Shown piece by piece: positions 4,987-11,601 of a stretch of 11,601 bases of DNA (position 1 is the stretch's first letter; the number at the start of each line of letters is the position of its first letter). The notes under the pieces are model-generated. The model was given only the letters and a program-made list of their open reading frames with translations, had not been told where the DNA came from and ran no database searches. The stretch is from Myxococcales bacterium (GTDB taxonomy: Bacteria > Myxococcota_A > Bradymonadia > Bradymonadales > Bradymonadaceae). The position numbers were made by a program, and so were the translations under genes. The stretch covers positions 1 to 11,601 of the forward strand of contig SKMT01000575.1 of NCBI GenBank assembly GCA_007120915.1. The letters run 5' to 3'.

Positions 4987-7110
4987 CTACGGCAGTACGA
5001 ACTCAAACTCGCCGTACACTTCACCCTCTTCGGCGGGAAGATCTCCGAAGTCATTGAACGTGACGGCGAAGTCCTCCTGGAAGTCAAAGATATTGAGCTC
5101 TCCACAACTTGCCCCGCCCGGGTCGTCGGCTCCGATTTCGCCCTCCGAGAGTCGACCCACCTCAAAGGCGTTGTCGACTGTCACGAAGCGACGCTCGTCG
5201 ACGTCAAAGGGTTCACCGCTGGCGTCGTCGGGGCCGCTCTCCCCGGTGGTCAGCCGTAGCGTCACCGGGTCATGGATGTACTCGCCGGTGTCTTCATCTT
5301 CGAGGGGATTCTCCACGTCACCACCCCAGCCTCCGGTAAACTGGCAGTCGTCGTATCCATCGCGAGCCCCGAAATCGAGCGATGCTGGCCCCGAGTAGCC
5401 GGTGCCCCCGACCAGAATCCGCATGTCGAGATCGAGCTGGAGACTTCCCTCCACAAAGTCGACGTATCCACCGATGTCGTCGAACAACCACTGAAACTCC
5501 ACCTCGATGGTGTCGAGATTGTCGTCCAGGTTGTCGTCCTCGTCGTCGACTTCCACCTCCACATCGGGAAACACAATGTCATCAACGCCTACCTCCAGCT
5601 CACCGGTGGCCAAATCAACATTGATATTTTCGATGCGAAAGCACTGGTCCGAAGGATCGTAGGAGATGTCGAGGTTGTCGCTTCCCGGGTCGGTATCGAC
5701 AGGCTCCCAGTCTCCAGCGCCGTCCTGCTGGCAGCCCGGAAGGTCCACCGACAGCGGACTGCCGTCATCATCGGGCTGAAAGTCCATTTGGCCACCATCG
5801 ATGATCAGCTCCGGGACCCCCGCCCCGCCCACACTGATATCCCGGGACTTCAAACCGGTGTCGATCTGCACGCCGAGTCGGGTGTCATCCCCGTCGGCGG
5901 TCGCGGCGTCGTCGATGGTAAACCCCGGGGGAAGCCCCGGGCTCTGAAGGCTCAACTCATAGTCGCCAGGCTGCAGATCGTCGAACAGATAGTCCCCGGC
6001 CTGCCCGGCCGTCACGCTGTCCAACGGATCTGAGTCGCCCTGCTCGAACAGCAACACTTCAACACCGGCGAGCGGCTCTGAGGAGTCATCGTCCACGATC
6101 TGCCCGCCCACCGACGCCTCATCCTGCGGGTCCGCCACAATCAGCGCCACCGCTGCCTCCCCGGTCTCGGTGGCGATGATGCCTCCGAAGCTGCCTACAT
6201 CATCGTCTTGTGTCGCCCAGTGCAGTGGAACGCTCTCCGTATCGCCGGGCTCCAGATCCTCGACGGTCACCTCATCGACGACCTGCCCGCCGACGACAAA
6301 CTCCACATCATCGCTGCCGGAGACGTTGCCCACATTCTCCACCGTCGCCACCACTTCGATTTCTTCGCCCGCCTCCACGTGGGTTGTGCTGGAAGACGTC
6401 TCAATGCCGATGGAAAGCTCAAAATAGTCGGGTACGTATTCGTCGAGGACGATCGTCGCTTCGTCGTCATCGTCTCCCGTGCTGACCACAGCCTCGTAGC
6501 TGCCGGCATCGCTCTGCTCGGTCTCCCAACTGAAGGCGACAGCCCGGGAAGACTCGCCGTGAAGCTGAAGCTCTCGGTGACCGACCTGCTCGCCGTCCAG
6601 GCTTAGTGTTACCTCGCGCTCATCGGTGAGCGTGCCGGTGTTGGTGACGTCGGCGGCCACCACAATGGTATCTCCCGCAACCCCTTCGAGCAGACTGGCG
6701 TCGGCGTCGATGGCCACCACAACATCATCCTTGTACAGATGAGTGCAGCCGATTTCGACGTCCTCCACGTCGGCGCCGTCGATCACGGCGCTGGCTGAGA
6801 TCACCTCGCAGTCGTGGTCTTCGGGCTCTTGCTCGATGATCACGTCATAGTTCGTACCGTCGTCAAGTTCTTCCCAGAGACGATGGACGCCGTTTTCAGT
6901 TATTGTCACCGAGTCTTCTCCCCCGTTGGAGACGACGAGTTCGCCCGCTTCGATCCCATCGACGGTGGCAATCACATCGTAGCCGCCATCTTCTTGCTGT
7001 GGCTGCTCGACGTCCTCCCCACATCCGATCCCCAGCGCCAACCCGGCGCCGACGACCAGCAGCAGCAACACCGTCGAGGAGGAGAATGGGCTGGGCTGAC
7101 ACAGATTCAT
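4987..7110 (-). CDS. Large acidic multidomain lipoprotein, paralog A
   Basis: A predicted surface lipoprotein of 707-708 residues (two adjacent ATGs at 7113 and 7110; AAGGA is better spaced for the second). Numbering from the first, the signal peptide ends at ALGIGC with Cys31. Residues 44-123 match a common proteobacterial surface module (Y.V..TV.G, NGGED, a Cys pair at 102 and 123). Residues 128-225 and 228-328 look like two CARDB-type sandwiches (VVAADVTNTG, VVATVENVGN). Residues 333-420 look like a carboxypeptidase-regulatory or Cna-B-type fold (ASVGGQIVDD, DYLFDDLQPGDYELSL). Residues 432-708 form a C-terminal domain with four cysteines (461, 491, 590, 670), the acidic run DDEDDNLDDNLD and the motif GADDPGGASCG. 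This domain is shared with the upstream gene, and I do not know it. Very high Asp/Glu content. Likely an adhesive or ligand-binding envelope protein; the exact role is unknown. Confidence 0.85.
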   Translation of the reverse strand: MNLCQPSPFSSSTVLLLLVVGAGLALGIGCGEDVEQPQQEDGGYDVIATVDGIEAGELVVSNGGEDSVTITENGVHRLWEELDDGTNYDVIIEQEPEDHDCEVISASAVIDGADVEDVEIGCTHLYKDDVVVAIDADASLLEGVAGDTIVVAADVTNTGTLTDEREVTLSLDGEQVGHRELQLHGESSRAVAFSWETEQSDAGSYEAVVSTGDDDDEATIVLDEYVPDYFELSIGIETSSSTTHVEAGEEIEVVATVENVGNVSGSDDVEFVVGGQVVDEVTVEDLEPGDTESVPLHWATQDDDVGSFGGIIATETGEAAVALIVADPQDEASVGGQIVDDDSSEPLAGVEVLLFEQGDSDPLDSVTAGQAGDYLFDDLQPGDYELSLQSPGLPPGFTIDDAATADGDDTRLGVQIDTGLKSRDISVGGAGVPELIIDGGQMDFQPDDDGSPLSVDLPGCQQDGAGDWEPVDTDPGSDNLDISYDPSDQCFRIENINVDLATGELEVGVDDIVFPDVEVEVDDEDDNLDDNLDTIEVEFQWLFDDIGGYVDFVEGSLQLDLDMRILVGGTGYSGPASLDFGARDGYDDCQFTGGWGGDVENPLEDEDTGEYIHDPVTLRLTTGESGPDDASGEPFDVDERRFVTVDNAFEVGRLSEGEIGADDPGGASCGELNIFDFQEDFAVTFNDFGDLPAEEGEVYGEFEFVLP

Positions 7111-7161
7111 CATCGCTTCCTTACGCTTCTGATCGATGGTCCAACAGCGTTGACCATAACA

Positions 7162-7193
7162 GAGCCCGGCGCCGCAGTCGCAGCGCCGGGCTC
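7162..7193 (-). terminator. Strong hairpin between the two paralogs
   Basis: A perfect 11-bp stem (GAGCCCGGCGC at 7162-7172 with its complement at 7183-7193) and a 10-nt loop, 40 bp past the stop codon of the upstream paralog. On the minus strand it is followed by TGTTATGG, which has few T, so termination may be partial or Rho-assisted. It lies 49 bp before the start of the next paralog and could therefore reduce readthrough into it. Confidence 0.6.
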
Positions 7194-7232
7194 AAGAGCA
7201 ATGCTCATTGTTCGCAGGCCGATCCGCCCCGA

Positions 7233-9056
7233 TCAGGGCACCAACAGCTCCAGCTCGATGAACACGTCGCCTTCTTCGTTGGGCAGGTTCAGCATGTCGT
7301 TGATGAACGCCGCGAAGTCGATCTCCTCGTCCTCGACGTCATCAAAGTACCCGCAGGAAGCACCGCCGGGATCGTCGGCGCCGTGCTCACCTTCAGACAT
7401 CCGTCCGATCTCCAGGGCGTTGTCGACGACGATGAACACGCCATCGTCGTAGGCTTCGCCTTCGGCGCCGTCCGACCCGCTTTCGCCGGTGGTCAGGCTG
7501 ATTTCAATCGGGTCGTGGAGGTAGTCTCCATCGTCATCGGCCGGGTCTTCGACATCTCCGCCCCAGGCGCCGGTGAGCTGGCAGTCGTCGTAGCCGTATT
7601 CAGTGCCGAAATCGACGGACAGCCCGTTGCTGTGGGCGGTTCCGCCGACCAGAAACCGAACGTCCATGTCGATGTCGAGCGACCCGTCGGTGTAATCGAC
7701 GCTTCCCGCCGCATCGTCGATGACAGTTTCGAGCGACACGGTGGCACTTTCGAGGTTTTCGTCGATGTCATCGTCCTGGTCGTCGACCTCGGCGGTAATC
7801 TCGGGGAAGTGCACGTCTTCGGCGGCAATGTCGAGCTCGCCGTCGCCGATGGTCACGCCCACGCCTTCGAGCCGGAAGCACTCGTCGTCCGGGTCATACG
7901 AGACATCGATGTTGTCCGGATCATCGGGGGTGATAGGCTCCCAGTTGCCATCGCTTTCTTCGCAGCCGGGAAGTTCCAGATCCAGATCGTCGTCGGGCTC
8001 ATAGTCGAATTCAAACACGCCGCCATCGACATACAGGTCCGTTTCGCGAAGCCAGTCAACGGTCAGGTCCTGATCGACATCCTCGCCTTCATCCACGCTC
8101 ACGGAGACCACGTTGCCGTTGTCGGCCTCGTCGATGGTGTGATCGGGGTTGAGACCGGGAGCGCTCAGGGTGATGTCGTAGTCTCCGGGGGCGAGGTCTT
8201 CGAACCCGTAGTCACCGTCGCCGTCGGTGGTCACGGTGTCGACCGGATCATCTTCGCCGTCTTCGTACAGCGCGACGTCAACGCCTTCGAGCGGTTCCTC
8301 GGTTTCGGCGTCTTCGGCTGTGCCGCTGACAGTGGCTGCTTCGGGAGGTTCGGAGACGGTGATGGTGGTGGAATCTTCGTCGTCATCGGTGGTCACCGTA
8401 CCGGTGTACTCGTCGGCGTGCCCCTCTTCGGTCTCCCAGGGAGCGGTCAACTCCACGCCTTCTTGCGGCTCCAGCGTCTGAGGTGCGACGTCAAATTCGA
8501 CGGTTGTGCCATTCTCAAAGACGATCTCCACATCCTGGGTATCCGTCGCTTCACCCGTATTGGTGACCTCGGCGACCAGTTCGACGGTCTCGCCTTCGTA
8601 GACATCAAGAACACTTTCGCCCTCGTCGATGCTGACGGCGAAGAACGATTCGGCCTCGCCTTCTTCAACCGTCACATCGGCGCTGTCCTCATCGTCGTCG
8701 CTGCGAACCTCCGCGGTATAGTCGCCGGCATCACCGACGTCGGTGGTCCAGGTGAAGTCGACGGTCTCGGTCTCACCACCATCGAGTTCCACCTCTTCGT
8801 CGGTGGGGTCGACGACACCGTCAATTTCGAATTCGATGTTCTGAATGCCCCGAAGATCGCCGGTATTCTCGATGTCGGCGACAACGACAACGTCGTCACC
8901 TTCGGTGACATCGAGTTCGCTCTCATCGACATCGATCTCCACGGCAAAATGGGTCACTTCCTCGGCCGGCTCCTCGCCACACGCCGAGATCATCAGCGCT
9001 GCGATTAGCACCCCAAAAAGCACGCCTACACTCCAATTACTACTGTACCACTTCAT
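7233..9056 (-). CDS. Large acidic multidomain lipoprotein, paralog B
   Basis: A 607-residue predicted surface lipoprotein. The signal peptide ends in a good lipobox, ISAC, with Cys26. Residues 37-130 and 138-235 are two CARDB-type sandwiches (VVVADIENTG, LVAEVTNTGE). Residues 241-325 are a carboxypeptidase-regulatory-like module (ATVSGTAEDAETEEPLEGVD, GDYGFEDLAPGDYDITL). Residues 339-607 are the four-Cys domain seen in the neighbour, with Cys 365, 393, 492 and 568 at nearly the same spacing and a common final strand ending in VP. It lacks the extra N-terminal module of paralog A. AGGAGG lies 6 nt before the ATG at 9056, so the start is firm. It sits upstream of paralog A on the same strand with a 122-bp gap. 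The acidity may reflect salt adaptation or calcium binding. Exact function unknown. Confidence 0.87.
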   Translation of the reverse strand: MKWYSSNWSVGVLFGVLIAALMISACGEEPAEEVTHFAVEIDVDESELDVTEGDDVVVVADIENTGDLRGIQNIEFEIDGVVDPTDEEVELDGGETETVDFTWTTDVGDAGDYTAEVRSDDDEDSADVTVEEGEAESFFAVSIDEGESVLDVYEGETVELVAEVTNTGEATDTQDVEIVFENGTTVEFDVAPQTLEPQEGVELTAPWETEEGHADEYTGTVTTDDDEDSTTITVSEPPEAATVSGTAEDAETEEPLEGVDVALYEDGEDDPVDTVTTDGDGDYGFEDLAPGDYDITLSAPGLNPDHTIDEADNGNVVSVSVDEGEDVDQDLTVDWLRETDLYVDGGVFEFDYEPDDDLDLELPGCEESDGNWEPITPDDPDNIDVSYDPDDECFRLEGVGVTIGDGELDIAAEDVHFPEITAEVDDQDDDIDENLESATVSLETVIDDAAGSVDYTDGSLDIDMDVRFLVGGTAHSNGLSVDFGTEYGYDDCQLTGAWGGDVEDPADDDGDYLHDPIEISLTTGESGSDGAEGEAYDDGVFIVVDNALEIGRMSEGEHGADDPGGASCGYFDDVEDEEIDFAAFINDMLNLPNEEGDVFIELELLVP

Positions 9057-9378
9057 CCTAAGCCTCCTCTCCAGATTGGTGCCACACAGCCTGGTCAGAC
9101 TCTGGGCAACCTCTGAGCATGTGAACGAACGTTCGTCGTAGGACTCCCGATGGACGGGAGCGATTAGATACCATCAGCGATGCGGGCGTTTTGCTTCCTT
9201 GCTCGCTGTCCCCCCACGAGTCATGAAACAGTCGTGGGCGGCATTTTAACTCTCTGGGGCCTCGTTGACCAAATCTTCCCGCAGACCCGCAGTAGTAAGT
9301 GTGTACTTATCACTGAGGGTTGGGGACTTCAAGTTATCGGATGATCGTTATGGGTAGTTTGACGATTTGCCGGGTCAG
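9057..9378. other. Upstream region of paralog B: hairpins, no gene
   Basis: No coding frame is credible. Besides the 12-bp palindrome listed separately, there is a 6-bp hairpin (CTCCCG at 9144-9149 with CGGGAG at 9155-9160). There is also a 7-bp hairpin with a 12-nt loop (CCCACGA at 9213-9219 with TCGTGGG at 9232-9238), which on the plus strand is followed by CGGCATTTTAA. On the minus strand TAAAAT, about 190 bp upstream of paralog B, with TTGGTC 18 bp before it, is a weak promoter candidate. The clustering suggests a regulated leader, but nothing here is decisive. Confidence 0.45.
9125..9136. promoter_or_regulatory. Perfect 12-bp palindrome, possible operator
   Basis: ACGAACGTTCGT is its own reverse complement and lies 69-80 bp upstream of the start codon of paralog B. 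Palindromes of the GAACG/CGTTC type are common binding sites of TetR-family repressors, but no regulator gene is present in the window, so this remains a candidate site. Confidence 0.4.
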
Positions 9379-9540
9379 GTGGTCGGTGGTTGGTGGTCGG
9401 TGAGTCACGGTGGTCGGTGAGTCACGGTGGTTGGTGGTTGGTGGTTGGTGGTTGGTGGTTGGTGGTCGGTGGTCGGTGGTTGGTGGTTGGTGGTGGGTGA
9501 TGGGTGGTGGGTGGTTGGTGGTTGGTGGTCGGTGGTGGGG
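9379..9540 (+). repeat. Heptanucleotide tandem repeat array
   Basis: About 160 bp built from variants of a 7-nt unit, TGGTTGG, TGGTCGG and TGGTGGG, making the plus strand only G and T with scattered C and a few A. Near the left end a 17-nt stretch (GGTCGGTGAGTCACGGT) occurs twice in tandem. Because 7 is not a multiple of 3, every frame across it shows a 7-residue period, for example Thr-Pro-His-Gln-rich on the minus strand; this is not evidence of coding. The many GG pairs could form two-layer G-quadruplexes. Confidence 0.85.
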
Positions 9541-9768
9541 TGAACCGGCAGAGGTGCGTTCGCCCTAGCGTAGCCCCGACCGACCGTAGGCCGCCGGCCG
9601 AAGGGAGTTCGGGGTTCGGAGGTACACGAAAACACCGGAGCGTCGAAATCATCGTGGAGCACGACGGTGGTGAACCCCGGAATGGTCGAGCAGAAGACAA
9701 TTGACCCGGGGGCATTTCCGCCCAATGTTATGCGTGTGCGCCAGATGTTGCGGGCCGAAGGAAAGCCG
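9541..9768. other. Spacer between repeat array and small membrane gene
   Basis: No convincing gene. Open frames on both strands here are extensions of the repeat array and have unlikely Pro/Arg/Thr-rich composition. A nested fold is possible: CCCCGA (9574-9579) with TCGGGG (9609-9614) enclosing GGCC (9589-9592) with GGCC (9596-9599). Its role is unknown. Confidence 0.4.
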
Positions 9769-9933
9769 ATGGAACTGACAGTCGAAACGGTGGTGGCGAT
9801 CGTGGTGGGCGCCGTGTTGTTGGTGGCGCTTCTGCGCGGCTGGTACCTGGTGGGGCGCAGTCTGGGCGGGGCCGAAGAGGCCATCGGCGAATACCGAGAC
9901 ACCGAAAAAGACCAGCCAGACGAAGAGCACTGA
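9769..9933 (+). CDS. Single-pass membrane micro-protein, 54 residues
   Basis: MELTVETVVAIVVGAVLLVA begins a single hydrophobic segment (about residues 4-22), followed by LRGWYLVGRSLGG and an acidic, charged tail ending in DEEH. AAGGA lies 7 nt before the ATG at 9769 and codon third positions are strongly G/C, like the neighbouring genes. The open frame continues 34 codons upstream to 9667, but no ribosome binding site supports earlier ATGs and the composition changes there. The stop codon TGA (9931-9933) directly abuts the convergent stop codon of the next gene. I do not recognise a family. It may be a small subunit or regulator of a membrane complex not visible here. Confidence 0.55.
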   Translation: MELTVETVVAIVVGAVLLVALLRGWYLVGRSLGGAEEAIGEYRDTEKDQPDEEH

Positions 9934-11601
9934 TCAGCGCGGGGCGGGCAACCAGGTGATCAGACTGTTTTCCAGCAGAAGCATTACTGCATCGCTGAGT
10001 CGAAACTCCCACCATTCGTCGACGGGTCGTCGCTGCTCGACGTTGTCGAGCACGGTGGTGACATCTTCGTCCTCAATGACCATCCGCAGGTTCCCATCGA
10101 CCAGGCTCGCTGCCACTGCAACCGACTCGGCATTTTCCAGCGACTCGCCGGTCAGATCAGCGACAACGTCGGCGAGAAACTCACCACGACGCAACGTCCG
10201 ATGGGCTCGCAGCCGACCGGGTCGCGTGCGCAACTCACCGGCGCGAGCGGGCAGTGCTGCAAAATGTACCGCCTCCTGATCCCGGCGCGGCTCGGCATTG
10301 GCGAAGGCTTCAAACCGGGCCATCTCCACCAGCCGTTCCGAAGGCCCGGCCGACTGAGGTTCCTCGCCGCTGTCTGAGTGTTGCTCGTCGAGAAGCCACC
10401 GGGAAAACCGCCCGGCCAGACGGCCCAACTCATCGAAGTGAGGGGACAGAGAGAACCGCCGAATCGTCTCGACGGGTTGGTCGAGGTTGTCGGCGGTCTG
10501 CGGCAACGCATCCTCAATGCCCGCCCACAGTTGACCGACCCCGGCGGTGGCGAAGACTTCCGGGTCGATGAATCGGTAGCCAAAGCCGAGGAACCCATCG
10601 GCAATTTCTTCGGGGAATCGGGGGGCGACCTGAGAGAAGACCTGGCAGGTGCGGGCAAACTGGTCGAGCCCTTCTTCGACACGGGATTCGTCGTCGAGCA
10701 GCTCTGCCGCAACACGGGCCGAAGCCTCCAGCTCGGGCATCAACATCTCCTCGGCGCGGCGGGCATCATCACTATCCGGATCGAGCCATTCCAACGCCAA
10801 CAACACCCGATAGCCCAGGTCCTGCAGTTGGCTTCGCGTGCGACGGGCCAGATAGTGCTCCACGGTCACATCGACGCTGCCGGAGACGAGCTGATGGAGG
10901 CTGCGCCCCACATTTTCGCGAAGGGCGTGAAGATCGGAGAAATAGTCGACACCATCTTCGAGAAACAACTCCACCCAACTGCCGAAACTCCAGGCGGTGA
11001 CTCGATTCCAGTGCGCACGCATGTAACCGACGGCGTCGCTGGAGGCGTCCAGCCGCCGCCGAGGGGTTTGATGGCGGCGGCCGGTTTCGATTTCGGCGCC
11101 GATGGCCTCCCATTCCTCCTCGAAATGATCCCAGCCGCGGGTTACGAGCTGATGGGCGGCCTCAACCCTGTGGTCGGCGGTGGTGGCGTCACACTGCCAG
11201 TAGGGTCGAGCAACTTCCTGGCATTCTAGACAATGGTCTCGGTGCAGCACCTGGTCTTCGTGGTCCGGGCAACGGGGCCGAAAAACCTCGTCGAGATGGT
11301 ACCAGTGAACCACGGGCAGCAGCTCGTTGAGCCGGGCGCTCACATAAAATTCAAATCGCGTCAGTTCGGGATGCCAGAAAAACCGGGAGGCGCCGTGCAG
11401 CAGCTCGTGGGCCCGCCATTTACGTCGATGGTTGGGGTTGTACGCCGGCAATGGCGCGTCCTGGAAAAACGAAAAGTACTTCGGCTCTACCAGAACACCA
11501 TCGGCCCAGGCGGGGACGGTCCCGCCTTCCCACACGTCAATTTCGGGCTCCAACGGCTCGGGCATCGCCAATCGACGTCGCAGTTCATGGTGATAAAACG
11601 C
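9934..11601 (-). CDS. Large HELLH-motif protein, 5' end beyond window
   Basis: At least 556 residues. The frame remains open to the right edge with gene-like sequence (FYHHELRRRLAMPEP), and the in-frame TTG (11571) and ATG (11565) have no ribosome binding site, so the true start probably lies outside. Near the visible N-terminus HELLH is encoded at 11395-11409, a zincin-type HExxH, followed about 25 residues later by FYVSARLNELLP, where a Glu could be the third zinc ligand. CPDH (residues 101-104 from the TTG) and HCLEC (113-117) follow, a C..H/C..C cluster likely to bind another metal. The remaining 400 residues are mainly helical, charged and without signal peptide or membrane segments. The C-terminus has VDEWWEFRLSDAVMLLLENS. 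I do not recognise the family. A metalloprotease-like or metal-dependent cytoplasmic protein is plausible, but HExxH also occurs by chance. Confidence 0.8.
   Translation of the reverse strand, partial: AFYHHELRRRLAMPEPLEPEIDVWEGGTVPAWADGVLVEPKYFSFFQDAPLPAYNPNHRRKWRAHELLHGASRFFWHPELTRFEFYVSARLNELLPVVHWYHLDEVFRPRCPDHEDQVLHRDHCLECQEVARPYWQCDATTADHRVEAAHQLVTRGWDHFEEEWEAIGAEIETGRRHQTPRRRLDASSDAVGYMRAHWNRVTAWSFGSWVELFLEDGVDYFSDLHALRENVGRSLHQLVSGSVDVTVEHYLARRTRSQLQDLGYRVLLALEWLDPDSDDARRAEEMLMPELEASARVAAELLDDESRVEEGLDQFARTCQVFSQVAPRFPEEIADGFLGFGYRFIDPEVFATAGVGQLWAGIEDALPQTADNLDQPVETIRRFSLSPHFDELGRLAGRFSRWLLDEQHSDSGEEPQSAGPSERLVEMARFEAFANAEPRRDQEAVHFAALPARAGELRTRPGRLRAHRTLRRGEFLADVVADLTGESLENAESVAVAASLVDGNLRMVIEDEDVTTVLDNVEQRRPVDEWWEFRLSDAVMLLLENSLITWLPAPR

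Noticed and set aside
6903..9008. Very long open frame on the plus strand opposite paralog B
   Set aside because: Opposite the Asp/Glu-rich gene the complementary frame avoids stops because of high-GC codon bias. The true gene has a perfect ribosome binding site, a lipoprotein signal and recognised domains.
9405..9902. Minus-strand open frame with Pro-Thr-Thr-Asn-His-Gln repeats
   Set aside because: The repeats arise from the 7-nt DNA array in any frame. The rest is antisense to the better supported 54-residue gene and has unlikely composition.

Overview
The window is GC-rich with strongly GC-biased third codon positions. It carries several secreted or lipid-anchored proteins that are extremely rich in Asp and Glu, built from CARDB-like, carboxypeptidase-regulatory-like and PKD-like beta-sandwich modules. 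Together with a Y1 (HUH) transposase-like protein whose long C-terminal tail is a type I associate with deltaproteobacterial genomes, this suggests a deltaproteobacterial relative of the Bradymonadota/Myxococcota kind, possibly from a saline habitat. That placement is inference: there is no rRNA or other marker gene here.

Layout from left to right. Positions 1-316 hold no convincing gene. Positions 317-1246 (minus) encode the Y1 transposase-like protein. Positions 1253-1676 are a repeat-rich spacer with two near-identical copies of a REP-like hairpin element ending in a G-run, plus diverged inverted arms. Positions 1677-2123 (minus) encode a small lipoprotein, followed by a spacer with a third REP-like copy. 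Positions 2361-3638 (minus) encode a lipoprotein with a PKD-like domain and a roughly 106-residue Lys/Asp/Glu tail. Positions 3787-4353 (minus) encode a four-helix membrane protein. It is divergent from 4525-4971 (plus), a two-helix membrane protein that has a good sigma70-type promoter.

Positions 4987-7110 and 7233-9056 (both minus) encode two paralogous large acidic lipoproteins that share their whole architecture, including a C-terminal domain with four conserved cysteines that I do not recognise. A strong GC hairpin lies between them. Positions 9057-9768 are a gene-free region with a perfect 12-bp palindrome, several hairpins and a 160-bp heptanucleotide repeat array. Positions 9769-9933 (plus) encode a 54-residue single-pass membrane protein whose stop codon abuts the stop codon of a convergent minus-strand gene. 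That gene (9934 to beyond the right edge) encodes a large protein with an HELLH motif and a Cys/His cluster and lacks its 5' end.

Most of the window looks like cell-envelope accessory genes in separate small transcription units. The best candidates for something undescribed are the shared four-Cys domain of the tandem lipoprotein paralogs, the REP-like elements lying next to the Y1 transposase gene, and the HELLH protein. I see no CRISPR array, tRNA, rRNA, or recognisable defence or biosynthetic system.
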